A stretch of DNA of 64,000 nucleotides from assembly GCF_003353065.1 (NCBI RefSeq), contig NZ_CP027806.1:248001-312000 (forward strand), in the 5' to 3' direction. Position 1 is the stretch's first letter. Each line of letters starts with the position of its first letter. This document shows positions 35,423 through 45,913 of this stretch, piece after piece. Under the pieces are notes generated by a model. The model saw only the letters and a list, made by a program, of their open reading frames with translations, was not told where the DNA came from and searched no databases. A program made the position numbers and the translations under genes. The stretch comes from Cyclonatronum proteinivorum (GTDB lineage: Bacteria; Bacteroidota; Rhodothermia; Balneolales; Cyclonatronaceae).

Positions 35423-37963
35423 CTACTGACCTACAAAAAAGATGGCGTTTGCGAAAAGCAGTGCGCCGTTATGCCAGAATCCGCGGAATATCGGATTATC
35501 GTTCAGGTACACAATGTTTCCGCGTCCATAGGGCTGTACGCCAAAAATAAGGGAATTTTCAATGTGATCTTTTACCCGGTATCCCTGAAATCCGGAGCGG
35601 TGTGCGCCCGCTTGCAGCGTCCCTACATTAAAGCCGCTCTCGAGGTATTCAAAGGCGTTAGCGCCTGATTTCAGGGAATAGTAAAACTCGGGATACCCAA
35701 ATGCCAGCGGATGGCTGTTGTCAAGGTTGAGGTAGTAGATACTGCCCGTAATAAGGCTGGCTGCGGCGTCCCGGCGGCGGTCTTCGGCCCGCAGCAGCTG
35801 TTGTGCAGTTCGCGCTTCGTCTGTGGGTTCAGGCATACTGCGCAGTTCCTGAAACTGATCGCCTTCATCGAGGGCACGGATGGCGTTGCCGAAGGTAATC
35901 ATGCGGCCGCCGTTACGAATCCAGCGGCGAAGATCATCCTTAACCTGATTGCTGACCTGATTCAGATAGCCGCCCTGAGGCAGAATGATGACATCAAAAT
36001 CCGAAAAGTTAACCCGGTTCAGGTGCGTGTGTTCGAAGACAGAATGGGGATATTCCAGCTCCTGATCCAAAAAGTGCCACACTTCCCCGAAATTGTTGGG
36101 ATTCGCACCAGGTCCGCCGATCAGCGCAACGCGCGGCGCATGCACCATAGGTACACCTGAAGATCCAAAGTCGCGTCCGCTCATCACCAGTCCGGTGTTC
36201 ACCGCAACAAGTTCGCGGCCCAGCTCGTCGGCAAGCTCCCTTACTACGCTGTCGAAGCGGTCGCCGTGCTGTTCATTGCCCCGGCGGGTAAGGATGAGGG
36301 TGCCCCGCTCCCAGGTACGCTGCCCGTCCATACTGAAGGGCTGTGTGGCGAATCGTACGCGGATATCGTGCTGCAGCAGCTGTGCAAGGTAAAAAGCGTC
36401 CTGTTTGCTTTCCCAGCGGGCAAGGTAGGCATAAGGCTGTTCCGGCATGGCGCTGAAATCCGTTACCGGATGATTGATTGAAAACGGACCCGCAGGATCA
36501 ATGCGGCGTTCAATCGCAAATGCTTCGAGGCCCATGGCATAAGGCACGGCCCATGCCGTAATATCATAGGTGAGAGAATCAACAACTGTTGTGCGGGGTT
36601 CAAACAGCACGTTCAGCAATACTGATTTTGGCTGATGTGCACTGATAAGCAAATCCTGACTGTTGAGCGAAATAGTACGCTCTTCAAGCGATTGATAGTC
36701 GAGTGCCCGTACAGAGCGTGTATTCGGGGCATGTCCGTAGCTGATACCCCAGGCGTCGAGATAGCTTGTGAGCAGCTGAAGTTTATCAGGGGTGTTGTTG
36801 CCGGAAATAACGTAGGTTTTATGCGGCGCATAGGGTGTTTCGGCAGCGTCTCTGAAGAAGCGGAAAAACTCCTCGGCTACGCGCTCATAGTGCATGGAAG
36901 CGACTTCAACAGTTGACATCCCGGCAACATGCTGATTCAGAATGCGACGGGCAAAGGTGAGGGTATCCCCGTCAGCAGTAATCACGCTCAGGCCGCCCTG
37001 TGTGTTGCCGGCCTGTTCGTAGGTCATGCCTATGGCTCCGTTAAAGGTCGGGTATGTATCACCGTAGCTGGGATAGAAGAGGTCGAAAATTTCGCGGGTA
37101 AAGTAAACCCGGAAGTCGTCATCGAAATGGCGCGCGTGATTTTCACCAATGGTTTGCTGAAACTCCCGCTGCCAGTCTGTGATGGCCACGTGAAAGGGCT
37201 CGGCCGCAGGTGCAAAATAATAAGGCTGATCGACGCCCATTTCATGGAAATCGGCATGGATATGCGGCATCCACTGATGGTACACGGCCATGCGCTGTCG
37301 CGTTTCGATCTGCGTTTGCCAGGCCCAGTCGCGGTTCAGGTCGATGTTGTAGTGATTGGTACGCGCATTGGGCCAGGGCTCGATGTGCTCACGGGAGGTC
37401 CGGTACGGGTCAGGCTGACGCCCCGCGGTTTGGTGATACCAGTTTACATAGCGGTCTCTTCCGTCCGGGTTCAGCAGCGGATCAATGATCACGACCGTGT
37501 TCTGAAGATGGGTGTCGTCGCCGGTAGCGAGTTCGTAGAGGGTGAACAGAGCGGCTTCCGTGGCTGAAATTTCGTTGCCGTGAACATTGTAGCTTAGCCA
37601 GATGATGGCTTTGGATTCCAGGGATGTGGCTTCCCCGCCAAGCAGTCCGGCACGGCGCAGGTTGTTGGTCCGGATTTCGTCGAGGCGCGCAAGGTTTTCA
37701 GGCGTACTGACGTAGAGCAGCATGAGTGTGCGTCCGCCGTAGGTTTTGCCGTACGGCTCAGCCATTACCCGATCACTGTTTTCGGCTACGTGCGTCACGT
37801 AATCCATTACCCGGTGATGTGGCGTGAGGCGCTCCCCTTTTTCGTAGCCCAGAAAAGCTTCCGGCGACTGAACGGACTGACTTACGGCAGCAGAGACAAA
37901 TGCGGCCTGCATCATCCCCCCTAAAAAAAACAGCACAAAAAGGCTGCATAGCGAAGTTTTCAT
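35423..37963 (-). CDS. Secreted M14-family zinc carboxypeptidase
   Basis: An 846-residue exported protease. A signal peptide covers about residues 1-25. The M14 catalytic domain (about 40-330) shows the zinc ligands in NVHGNEISATE (H-x2-E) and the later His in HADFHEMG, the substrate-binding NPDGRDRY and NIDLNRDWAW motifs, and the catalytic Glu in MTYEQAGNTQGG. The rest (about 370-846) has a ThuA/GATase-like region with VALIGGPGANPNNFG and IILPQGGYLNQV, an arrangement common in Bacteroidota M14 proteins. No T9SS sorting domain is present, so it is probably periplasmic. Confidence 0.9.
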   Translation of the reverse strand: MKTSLCSLFVLFFLGGMMQAAFVSAAVSQSVQSPEAFLGYEKGERLTPHHRVMDYVTHVAENSDRVMAEPYGKTYGGRTLMLLYVSTPENLARLDEIRTNNLRRAGLLGGEATSLESKAIIWLSYNVHGNEISATEAALFTLYELATGDDTHLQNTVVIIDPLLNPDGRDRYVNWYHQTAGRQPDPYRTSREHIEPWPNARTNHYNIDLNRDWAWQTQIETRQRMAVYHQWMPHIHADFHEMGVDQPYYFAPAAEPFHVAITDWQREFQQTIGENHARHFDDDFRVYFTREIFDLFYPSYGDTYPTFNGAIGMTYEQAGNTQGGLSVITADGDTLTFARRILNQHVAGMSTVEVASMHYERVAEEFFRFFRDAAETPYAPHKTYVISGNNTPDKLQLLTSYLDAWGISYGHAPNTRSVRALDYQSLEERTISLNSQDLLISAHQPKSVLLNVLFEPRTTVVDSLTYDITAWAVPYAMGLEAFAIERRIDPAGPFSINHPVTDFSAMPEQPYAYLARWESKQDAFYLAQLLQHDIRVRFATQPFSMDGQRTWERGTLILTRRGNEQHGDRFDSVVRELADELGRELVAVNTGLVMSGRDFGSSGVPMVHAPRVALIGGPGANPNNFGEVWHFLDQELEYPHSVFEHTHLNRVNFSDFDVIILPQGGYLNQVSNQVKDDLRRWIRNGGRMITFGNAIRALDEGDQFQELRSMPEPTDEARTAQQLLRAEDRRRDAAASLITGSIYYLNLDNSHPLAFGYPEFYYSLKSGANAFEYLESGFNVGTLQAGAHRSGFQGYRVKDHIENSLIFGVQPYGRGNIVYLNDNPIFRGFWHNGALLFANAIFFVGQ

Positions 37964-38010
37964 AAGATTGATGGTTGCGTTAGTAGCGGTAAATAGTCTG
38001 AAGGCGGATG

Positions 38011-38910
38011 TCAGACAAGTTTGAGTTTGTGAAGTTCTTCGATAAGTGATGTGCGCAGGCGGTTGCTCATAGGTACAAGCGGCAGCCGGAGTACATTTTT
38101 GATCAGGCCCATTTCAGCAAGGGCGGCTTTGACGACGGTAGGATTGCTTTCCCAGAAATTGGCTTTCATCAGGGGCAGCAGCTCGTAATGACGGGTGCGG
38201 GCCTGTTCAAAATCCCCGTTCAGCGCAGCCTGCACCATTTTTACCATCAGGGCCGGTGCTTCATTGGAAATCACGGATATGGTGCCTCTTCCCCCGCAGC
38301 CCAAAACAGGCAGCGTAATCGGATCATCGCCGGCAAGTACCGTGAAGGGTTGTGGCACCCGTGCAATCACATCCATAATCTGATTGATGTCGCCGCTTGC
38401 TTCCTTCACAGCAATGATGTTGGGATGACGGGCCAGTACAATCAGCGAATCGGTGGTAATGTTCACAGCCGTGCGACCCGGTACATTGTACACGATAATG
38501 GGCAGATCAACCGAATCGGCGATGGCGTGATAATGGGCAAGCAGGCCGTTTTGGGTTGGCTTGTTGTAGTAGGGTGAAGCGATAAGCAGCACCTGAGCCC
38601 CGTTGTCACGGGCAAGCTTGGAGCGTTCAATGGTTTTTTCGGTACAGTTGGTACCGGTGCCGGCAATCAGCACGGCTCTGCCCCTGAGCTTTTTATGCGT
38701 AAGCTGAAGCAGTGCCGTAAATTCTGTTTCGGTAACGGTTGGGCTCTCCCCTGTTGTGCCGCAGACCACTACGCCGCTAACACCCCCTTCAAGCTGCCAG
38801 TCCAGTAATTTTTCAAATGCGTGAAGATCAAGACTGCCATCTTCTGTGAAAGGCGTAACAATGGCTGTGTAAACCCCCTGAAGCCTAAGGTCGTGTTGGG
38901 AAGCGCTCAT
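38011..38910 (-). CDS. dapA: 4-hydroxy-tetrahydrodipicolinate synthase
   Basis: 299 residues from the ATG at 38910 (MSASQHDLRLQGVYTAIVTPF); the longer frame to 39033 would run toward the ppc terminator and lacks homology. The enzyme condenses pyruvate and aspartate semialdehyde in lysine and peptidoglycan precursor synthesis. GTTGESPT, the catalytic Tyr in PIIVYNVPGRT and Schiff-base Lys in IIAVKEASGD are all present. Located downstream of ppc on the same strand; ppc supplies the oxaloacetate for aspartate, though a terminator separates them. Confidence 0.95.
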   Translation of the reverse strand: MSASQHDLRLQGVYTAIVTPFTEDGSLDLHAFEKLLDWQLEGGVSGVVVCGTTGESPTVTETEFTALLQLTHKKLRGRAVLIAGTGTNCTEKTIERSKLARDNGAQVLLIASPYYNKPTQNGLLAHYHAIADSVDLPIIVYNVPGRTAVNITTDSLIVLARHPNIIAVKEASGDINQIMDVIARVPQPFTVLAGDDPITLPVLGCGGRGTISVISNEAPALMVKMVQAALNGDFEQARTRHYELLPLMKANFWESNPTVVKAALAEMGLIKNVLRLPLVPMSNRLRTSLIEELHKLKLV

Positions 38911-39015
38911 AATGAGAAATTGAAAGTGAGGTCGATGTACGTGCGGGTTGAAAACCGCTTTGAATATACGAAAGTAAAACGACCCTAAACATTCGGCGCC
39001 CACGCTGCCATGTAA

Positions 39016-39046
39016 AAGGGCGTGAACATGCACGCCCTTTTTTTGA
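39016..39046 (-). terminator. Terminator between ppc and dapA
   Basis: AAAAGGGCGTG and CACGCCCTTTT form an 11-base stem around a short loop, with A/T runs on both sides. It can end ppc transcription before dapA. Confidence 0.85.
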
Positions 39047-39078
39047 ATGATATCGGAAGCTGATTTTGGTGCGCTGCC

Positions 39079-41898
39079 CTAACCCGTGCTCTGCATAGCG
39101 GCAGCAACCCCGTTTATGCTCGTAAACAGCAAGTATCGGAGTTGTTTGCCTTCATCAGAATCATCCTTGGCACGCCAACGCGTCATCAGCTCGGCCTGAA
39201 CAAGGTTCAGGACATCGGTATAAGGGTTCCGCAGGCGGATGGATTTCTGAATAACCGGGTTGTTATCCAGCAGTTCTTGCTGACCGGTGATTTGCAGAAT
39301 GGCTGTTCTCGCAAGACTGAATTCCTTCTGAATCATTTCCGGAATCGTGCTGATTTCGCTCAGGCCGGTGTAATACGGGGCAATGGCGAAATTGGCCCGG
39401 GCCATTTCGCGCTGCGCATTATCGAGCACTACCTTGAAGAAGGGCCACTCGCGGTACATTTGCTGCAGCTTTTCGAGCCTTCCTTCGGTCTCTGTCTGAT
39501 GATGCAGCGCTGTTCCGACCCCGAACCAGCCGGGGATGTTGTGCCGGATTTGGGTCCATGCAAAAACCCAGGGAATGGCCCTGAGACTGCCGAAATCTAC
39601 TTCGCTGCCGGTTTTACGGGAAACAGGACGTGAAGCAATTGGCAGGCGTGAAATATGCTCGATGGGGGTCACCTGCGTGTACCACGGCCAGAAATCTTCA
39701 TGATGAATCAGACCATGATAGGCCTTCATCGAAGTATCGGCAATTTCATCCATGATGGCTGAAAAGCCGCCGTTTTCGGGCTCGACCGATTCCTTGTGGT
39801 AACCCAGCCCGGAAGCCGTAGCCCGAAGCGTAGCGTTAACGATCTGTTCAATGTGCCGGTGCGCAACATGCGTATGCGCATAGCGGAAAGAGATCACTTC
39901 ACCCTGTTCGGTGAAGCGAATGCGCCCGCTGTGACAAACTGGTGGCAGTGCCAGCATGCCCTGATTGGCGCGTCCGCCCCCGCGCCCTACCGAACCGCCC
40001 CGGCCGTGGAAAAGGCGGAAGTCGATGTCATAATTACGGCACACCCGTGCCAGCTTTTCCTGCGCGAGGTGCAGTGACCAGTTGGCCATCCAGTAGCCCC
40101 CGTCTTTGTTGCTGTCGCTGTAGCCCAGCATGATTTCCTGAAAACGGTTACGGGCTTCCAGATGCAGCCGGTAAACCGGATTTTCGTACAGCCGTGCCAT
40201 AAGTTTGTCACTGTTCTCGAGGTCTTCCACCGTTTCAAAAAGCGGCACAACATCAATGCGGCTGTTCACCTTGTTGCCTTCGAGCTGCCAAAGTCCACAC
40301 TCTTTAGCCAGAATCAGCACTTCAAGCATATCGCTCACCTGATGCGTCATGCTGATGATGATACTGCCGATGGCCTGCGGATCGACCCGCGTCGTTTTGC
40401 GGATGGTGTGGAAGATGTCGATGGTGTCCTGTGTTTTGTCGCTGAGCTGAGTGCTGAAAGGTACCAGCGGACGCGGATTTTTCAGCTCCTCGCTGAGCAG
40501 GGCAATGCGCTCTTCCTCACCGAGTCGCGCGTAATTGGCCGTGACGCCCGCCTGCGCGAAAAGCTCGTTGATGGTGTGCTCGAAAACCGAGCTGTGCTGC
40601 CGCACATCAAGCGAAGCCAGCGAGAGCCCGAAGGTGCGTACCTGCATGATGAGCGTTGCGATGGAGCCGTTCTCGGCCAGCTCCGGAAAATGCTGTTCCC
40701 GCAGACATTCCCGGATAAACTCCAAATCTCCCAAAAAGGCATCGAAAGTGTACACGAAAGCTTCGTCAGTCGCCTTCGTTGGGCGAAGCAGCCCTTTGTC
40801 GTCAGGCGGGAAACTCATCTGCAGTTTGGCCATAATCTGACTGATGCGGATGCGGTACGGCTCGTATTTGTGAACGCTTTCCACTTCTTCACTCAGGGTT
40901 ACTACTTTACGGTCAGCCGCAACAGCATCGAGCAGCTTTTCAGGTACCGAAATCTGCCGGGTTGAAATGCTGAGTTCGCTGCGGAGCTCTTTGAGCGCTT
41001 CGAGGTAAAGCTCAACGACGGCATTGCGGTGCGCCTGCAGGGTGAAGCGGCTTACTTCGGGGGTCACGAACGGATTGCCGTCGCGGTCGCCGCCGATCCA
41101 GGAGCGGTAGCGGATGAAGACCGACATTTCGGGTGCTTTGCCGTAGTGCGTGAGCAGGGCCTGCCGCATATCGCGGTAAATCAGCGGGATGGTCTTCCAG
41201 ATGGCGTTGGTGAAAAAGAAGAGTCCGTTTTTGATTTCATCATAGACGGTGAGCCGCGTGCTTCTCACATCGTCGGTGTTGAGCAGCAGCTTGATCTGCC
41301 GGTACATCTCGTCGATTTCCTGCTCTTCTTCTGCGGGAGTAAGGGTGCGCGAACCGAGCCGCCCGAGCGCTTTCGAGATCCGGTTTTGGATGCGCAGCAC
41401 CGAACGGCGGCGGGCCTCGGTCGGGTGCGCCGTGAGGGTCGGCTGAATGTCCATTTTCTGAAGCACTTCGACGACCTGCTCATACGTGAGTCCGGATGCT
41501 TTCAGCATAGCAACAGCCTGCGAAATAGATTCCGCCCGGGTTTTGCCGGCATCAGCCTTTAATTCGCGCTGCCGGTTAATGCGGATGATTTCTTGCTGCT
41601 CCGCCTTGTTTACCATGTGGAAAAAAGCGGTGTAGGCCCGCAGCAGCCAGTCGATGCGCTCAAGCGCAAGACCGTTGATGGTCTGCCGCGTATCTTCGCG
41701 GAGCGCCGGATTATTATCGATGTAGGCCGTTTTGCATTTGCTTCGCAGCCCGTCCACAATATCAAACATCTCTTTGCCGGCCTGATCACGAACGGCCTCC
41801 CCGATTAAGGAGCCGAGCAGGTTAACCTGCCTGCTGAGTGAGGTTGAAATGCCTTCGCCTTCGGCGTTTACTTGTATGCCTTTCCGGGTAGTTCTCAT
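39079..41898 (-). CDS. ppc: Phosphoenolpyruvate carboxylase
   Basis: 939 residues from the ATG at 41898 (MRTTRKGIQVNAEGEG); a 34-codon extension upstream is unlikely as it runs into unrelated DNA. It makes oxaloacetate from PEP and bicarbonate, an anaplerotic reaction. The TAHPTEARRRSV active-site His region (about residues 158-169), the GYSDSNKDGGYWMANW block, the FHGRGGSVGRGGGRAN loop, and the C-terminal SINGVAAAMQSTG (normal ...NTG end) are intact. Length is normal. Leftward gene with a terminator after it. Confidence 0.97.
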   Translation of the reverse strand: MRTTRKGIQVNAEGEGISTSLSRQVNLLGSLIGEAVRDQAGKEMFDIVDGLRSKCKTAYIDNNPALREDTRQTINGLALERIDWLLRAYTAFFHMVNKAEQQEIIRINRQRELKADAGKTRAESISQAVAMLKASGLTYEQVVEVLQKMDIQPTLTAHPTEARRRSVLRIQNRISKALGRLGSRTLTPAEEEQEIDEMYRQIKLLLNTDDVRSTRLTVYDEIKNGLFFFTNAIWKTIPLIYRDMRQALLTHYGKAPEMSVFIRYRSWIGGDRDGNPFVTPEVSRFTLQAHRNAVVELYLEALKELRSELSISTRQISVPEKLLDAVAADRKVVTLSEEVESVHKYEPYRIRISQIMAKLQMSFPPDDKGLLRPTKATDEAFVYTFDAFLGDLEFIRECLREQHFPELAENGSIATLIMQVRTFGLSLASLDVRQHSSVFEHTINELFAQAGVTANYARLGEEERIALLSEELKNPRPLVPFSTQLSDKTQDTIDIFHTIRKTTRVDPQAIGSIIISMTHQVSDMLEVLILAKECGLWQLEGNKVNSRIDVVPLFETVEDLENSDKLMARLYENPVYRLHLEARNRFQEIMLGYSDSNKDGGYWMANWSLHLAQEKLARVCRNYDIDFRLFHGRGGSVGRGGGRANQGMLALPPVCHSGRIRFTEQGEVISFRYAHTHVAHRHIEQIVNATLRATASGLGYHKESVEPENGGFSAIMDEIADTSMKAYHGLIHHEDFWPWYTQVTPIEHISRLPIASRPVSRKTGSEVDFGSLRAIPWVFAWTQIRHNIPGWFGVGTALHHQTETEGRLEKLQQMYREWPFFKVVLDNAQREMARANFAIAPYYTGLSEISTIPEMIQKEFSLARTAILQITGQQELLDNNPVIQKSIRLRNPYTDVLNLVQAELMTRWRAKDDSDEGKQLRYLLFTSINGVAAAMQSTG

Positions 41899-42121
41899 AG
41901 CAGTTTTAGAAATAATAAAAAAATCATTGAAACAGATAAATCCGCATGATTCAAAGCATTGCACAGGAAAATGCGGAATGCCTGCTTTTCGGACAAGCAA
42001 GCTTAATATCGGAATAAATAGTTCAGTTCCGGGTAATAATCCGTAATTAAGCCGATGAATATAAGGATTTTAACAGCCAGTGCGTCTATCCTGCAGTCTT
42101 CGGGGTACAGCGGTGTATGCC

Positions 42122-42382
42122 TAACCCGCATTATTCACCAAGAAATTTTCTTGCTGGCAAGGCGAAGCTGAAAACTCAGCGGAAAGGTACCTAAGAACCC
42201 TGAGCATGAGTTTTCAGCTTCAACGCCGCCAGCGGGGAAATTTCGCTGCGCGGGAATCGCTTCGCTCGGTACGCAGTCTTTACACCACACCCAAATTTTG
42301 GCTACCTTTTTTTTTTCACTAAGCCAAATTTAAACATATACTTAACCAATAAATACTGTTTAATTGTGAATAATGCGGGCTA
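42122..42382 (-). repeat. MITE-like palindromic repeat, copy 2
   Basis: 261 bases in the opposite orientation to copies 1 and 3. Ends are TAACCCGCATTATTCAC and GTGAATAATGCGGGCTA. Internal stems include GAAGCTGAAAACTCA ... TGAGTTTTCAGCTTC. It lies between ppc and secG. The terminal TA at each end could be a target duplication. Confidence 0.9.
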
Positions 42383-42436
42383 AAAGACTTTGATGAATGC
42401 TGTGGCCAGGAAAAGCATGCTTCATCAAAAGGTATA

Positions 42437-42471
42437 AAAAAAGCCTTCATCCCAAAGAATGAAGGCTTTTT
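42437..42471 (-). terminator. Terminator after secG
   Basis: AAAAAGCCTTCAT pairs with ATGAAGGCTTTTT around an 8-base loop, lying 18 bases past the secG stop codon on the minus strand, with T-rich end. Confidence 0.9.
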
Positions 42472-42488
42472 AAAATGATGTGCCGAAG

Positions 42489-42875
42489 TTATTCGTCACT
42501 GCCACCGTTTTGCTCAGCCGGTGCAGGTGCTGGCGCGGGTAGTGTAGTAGCGTCGTCCTGCGGAAGCTGCAGATTGGGCGGAGCCGGCTGTTCGAAGCCA
42601 GAGCTACGCTGAATTACGCTGCCTTCCTGCGGATCTTTATCAATGAGAAAGTTGGCCAAAAGGCAAAGAACGAGGAAAGTTCCACCCAAAACGGAGGTCG
42701 ACTTTGAAAGGAAATCGGCTGTTCGGCGTGCACCTACCATGTTACCGGCACCACCACCAACATTACCGGCCATGCCGCCGGAAAGTCCGCCACCCTGTCC
42801 GCTTTGAAGCAGGATAACAATGATAAGAACAACACAGATGATAGCAATCAGAACGATTGTAATAGAATAGAGCAT
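42489..42875 (-). CDS. secG: Preprotein translocase subunit SecG
   Basis: A 128-residue subunit of the SecYEG channel. Two hydrophobic helices flank the conserved glycine-rich segment: IVILLQSGQGGGLSGG (about residues 18-33) and then a second helix near 60-78 after RRTADFLSKSTSVLG. The C-terminal tail (about 85-128) is proline- and alanine-rich and longer than in E. coli, as is common in Bacteroidota. It has its own terminator and is monocistronic. Confidence 0.95.
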   Translation of the reverse strand: MLYSITIVLIAIICVVLIIVILLQSGQGGGLSGGMAGNVGGGAGNMVGARRTADFLSKSTSVLGGTFLVLCLLANFLIDKDPQEGSVIQRSSGFEQPAPPNLQLPQDDATTLPAPAPAPAEQNGGSDE

Positions 42876-43103
42876 AATCAGTATGGAACAACGGGTGAAG
42901 TTGAAGTGTAGCTTGGAAAAATAAGGATAAGCATTATCTGTATCAACAACATATTATTAGGTAATTTTAACCGGTTTGTAATGATATATTGGGATACAGA
43001 GCAAGTCAGCCCAAGACAAAGGTTCAACTTTATTGGTGACCTGCTTCACATATAGAACGCTGTGCAGGTATTCTTTTAAATATAACCAATTAGACCTGGA
43101 TTA

Positions 43104-43466
43104 ATGGATTTTGCAAGCTTCCGCGAATTTTGCCTCGCCCTGCCATTTACGGATGAGTCCTTTCCGTTTGATGAAAAAGCACTCGTGTTTAAAGTGGGCG
43201 GAAAGATCTTTGCCATCACGGATGTCGATACCTTCGACAGCGTGATTGTGAAGTGTGATCCGGAGGAAGCCATTGAGCTGCGGGAAACGTACCCGTTCGT
43301 ACAGCCCGGCTATCACATGAATAAAAAGCACTGGAACAGCATCATGATTGTCCCGGCCTTACCCCAGGAGCTTTTGACGAAATGGGTACGGGATAGCTAT
43401 GCACTTGTGTATGCATCGCTTCCGGCGAAGCTCAAGAAAGCGCTCGCAGCCGGAAACAGCGCCTGA
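43104..43466 (+). CDS. MmcQ/YjbR family protein
   Basis: A 120-residue protein matching the YjbR fold. FREFCLALP, EKALVFKVGGKIFAI and the C-terminal VRDSYALVYASLPAKLKKAL segment are typical. YjbR homologues adopt a double-psi-like DNA-binding-type fold, but their function is unknown. It is convergent with mutS2, ending about 45 bases from its stop codon. Confidence 0.88.
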   Translation: MDFASFREFCLALPFTDESFPFDEKALVFKVGGKIFAITDVDTFDSVIVKCDPEEAIELRETYPFVQPGYHMNKKHWNSIMIVPALPQELLTKWVRDSYALVYASLPAKLKKALAAGNSA

Positions 43467-43513
43467 GCAGTTTTAGGAAGCAGGCACAATCGGCCATTAT
43501 GCCGCTTTTCCGG

Positions 43514-45913
43514 TCAGGCAAATTCTACAATCGTGCAGCCGGGGCCTCCCTGCTCCCAGGGCGCGAAATCGAACTTGCGGACGTCGCCCCGTTTTGAAAG
43601 CTGTTCATGCACGATTTTTTTGAGGATGCCGTCGCCCTTCCCATGAATAATCTCAGCACGCCGCAGGCTTGAGGCGCTCACCCGGTCGAGGTAATGCATC
43701 AGCTCTTTGCCGGCCTCCTCTCCTCTGTATCCGCGTATATCAAGGCTCGGGGGTACCGGGATGGGGTTGAAGTCGTCATCGGCAGTGCTGAAAACAGGTT
43801 CCCGTTTCTGAGGCTTCGGTTTTTTTGTTTTGACCAGGTTTTTGTACTTCGTTTTAAGACGAAGTCCGTTTACATCCACCACGGCCTGCTTGCCGTTAAC
43901 TTCGATCAGTTCACCGGTGGCATTGCTATCCGTAAGGCGCACGGGGTCGCCCGGTTGGGGCGGCGTCTGATCTTCGGTTTCTTTGCCTTTTCTTCGGTTA
44001 CTTGTCTGCTGCAGGTCTTTTTCCACCTCCTGCCGGTGCTTCCCGACCTCCGCGCGGATTTCCTTGATTTTTTCTTTGTCGGTGCCGGCCTCATAAACTT
44101 TTTGAATCGCTTCTTCAATGCGCGCATTGGCTGACTGCATGATGTCGCGGGCATCGAGCAGGGCTTTTTCGCGGAGTTTGTCCCGTTCGGCGGTGAGGGT
44201 TTTCAGGCGTTGTTCGTAATTCCGAATGAGCTTTTCTGCCTTAACCTGTTCACGCAGTGTTTTGGAGCGGATTTCGCCGGCCTCCTGCGCTTTTTCTTCC
44301 ATCTCGGTGATCAGGGATTCAAGCTTGTTTTTGGATTCCCCTACGAGTTCACGTGCCCGGCTGAGAAGATTGGGTGAAAGGCCGAGCCGCTCACTCATTT
44401 CAAAAGCGTAGCTGCTGCCCGGTACGCCCTTCCGGAAGCGGTAGGTTGGGGTGAGCCGGTTGCGGTCAAACTCCATTGAAGCATTTACAAAACCAGGGTA
44501 GTTGTGCGCAAAAACCTTAAGGTTACCGTGATGCGTGGTTGCAAGAATGGTGCAGCCACGCGCATGCAAAATTTCCAGAAACGCCTGAAACAAAGCTACG
44601 CCTTCTTCGGGATCTGTTCCGGTGCCGGCTTCATCAACTAAAATCAGGCTGCCGGCATCGGCACCTTTCAGCGTTTCCCGCATCCAGGCCAGGCGGCTCG
44701 AGAACGTACTCAGATCGTTATCGATCGACTGTTCATCACCCATATCAAGCCAAAGTCCGGTAAAAAGCGGTAGGCTTGAGGTGTCATCTGCCGGAATGGC
44801 GAAACCGGATTGCGCCATCATCGAAAGCAGGGCGACCGTTTTAAGGCTCACAGATTTACCTCCGGCATTGGGTCCGGTGATAATCACGCCTTTTTCCTGG
44901 GTTTCAAGCTTAATGTTGAGGGGTACGATTTCTTCCCGCTCTTCTTTTGGCATGCGCCGGTTGCGAAGCATGAGAACCGGGTTCCGGGCATTTTCCAGAG
45001 AAAGCTGCCGCGATTCCCCTATTTCGGGAATTGTACAGCCCAGTGAGAGGGAAAAACGGGCAATAGCCAGTAGCAGGTCGAACCGCCCTATGCATCCGGC
45101 ATTGCTCAGCAAGTGTTCATGATCTCCCCCTATTTCAGCTGTAAGCGCCATCAGAATACGCTCAATCTCTGCCCGCTCCTGCTGCTCGAGTTCGCGTATA
45201 TCATTGTTAATATGAAGGGTTTCGGTAGGCTCGAGATATACCGTTTGACCGGTAGCGGATACATCCTGAACAAAGCCGCTGATTCTGCGCTTGTGCTCCG
45301 CACGTACCGGCAGCACCATACGCCCGTTTCGGATGGTAGCTTCAAACTCAGCAAGGTAGCCATCCTTACTCATCTGTCTGATTATCCGGTTGATGGCAGA
45401 GCGCAGTTCATTTCTGCGACTCCCAAGGCTTTTCCGAATTTGCCGGAGCGCAGCTGATGCACTGTCTTTTACACTACCGTGTTCGCTTACAACCTCGCTG
45501 ATTTTCTTTTCGAGTTCTTTTAGCGGGATGATTTCCTGTGAAAGCTGACTCAGCAGCGGATGGGTTTCTGATTTGGAACGAAGGTAGTTTTTGAGCAGGC
45601 GCGCAGATACACAAAACTGACGGATCTGATAAAGCTGTTCAGGGTTGAGTATGGCGCGTTTTACCCGGGATCTTTTGGCAAACTCCCGGATATCGTGCGG
45701 GTGTTCGAAGGGAACCTCGTTCTCATACTGAAGCGCATCCATCAATTCACACAGCAAAGACAGTTTATGACTTACGATCCGGGCAGCTGAAACGGGCTTC
45801 AGACTTTGTAACTCCTCCTGCCCCATCTCAGATCTGATGAAGACGGATGTAGCTTCTGTTATAGCGGTAAAGCCAAGTTTATCAGATGTGGACGGAGGGA
45901 AAACTTTCATCAA
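43514..45913 (-). CDS. mutS2: Endonuclease MutS2
   Basis: A 799-residue MutS-family ATPase lacking the mismatch-recognition domain. Helical core at about residues 1-310; Walker A in ITGPNAGGKSVSLK (about 345-358), Walker B LILVDEAGTGTDPEEG (about 425-440), a long coiled-coil region at about 520-640, and a C-terminal Smr nuclease domain (about 725-799) with LDIRGYRGEEA and EIIHGKGDGIL. MutS2 dampens recombination or, in some species, rescues collided ribosomes. A single leftward gene. Confidence 0.96.
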   Translation of the reverse strand: MMKVFPPSTSDKLGFTAITEATSVFIRSEMGQEELQSLKPVSAARIVSHKLSLLCELMDALQYENEVPFEHPHDIREFAKRSRVKRAILNPEQLYQIRQFCVSARLLKNYLRSKSETHPLLSQLSQEIIPLKELEKKISEVVSEHGSVKDSASAALRQIRKSLGSRRNELRSAINRIIRQMSKDGYLAEFEATIRNGRMVLPVRAEHKRRISGFVQDVSATGQTVYLEPTETLHINNDIRELEQQERAEIERILMALTAEIGGDHEHLLSNAGCIGRFDLLLAIARFSLSLGCTIPEIGESRQLSLENARNPVLMLRNRRMPKEEREEIVPLNIKLETQEKGVIITGPNAGGKSVSLKTVALLSMMAQSGFAIPADDTSSLPLFTGLWLDMGDEQSIDNDLSTFSSRLAWMRETLKGADAGSLILVDEAGTGTDPEEGVALFQAFLEILHARGCTILATTHHGNLKVFAHNYPGFVNASMEFDRNRLTPTYRFRKGVPGSSYAFEMSERLGLSPNLLSRARELVGESKNKLESLITEMEEKAQEAGEIRSKTLREQVKAEKLIRNYEQRLKTLTAERDKLREKALLDARDIMQSANARIEEAIQKVYEAGTDKEKIKEIRAEVGKHRQEVEKDLQQTSNRRKGKETEDQTPPQPGDPVRLTDSNATGELIEVNGKQAVVDVNGLRLKTKYKNLVKTKKPKPQKREPVFSTADDDFNPIPVPPSLDIRGYRGEEAGKELMHYLDRVSASSLRRAEIIHGKGDGILKKIVHEQLSKRGDVRKFDFAPWEQGGPGCTIVEFA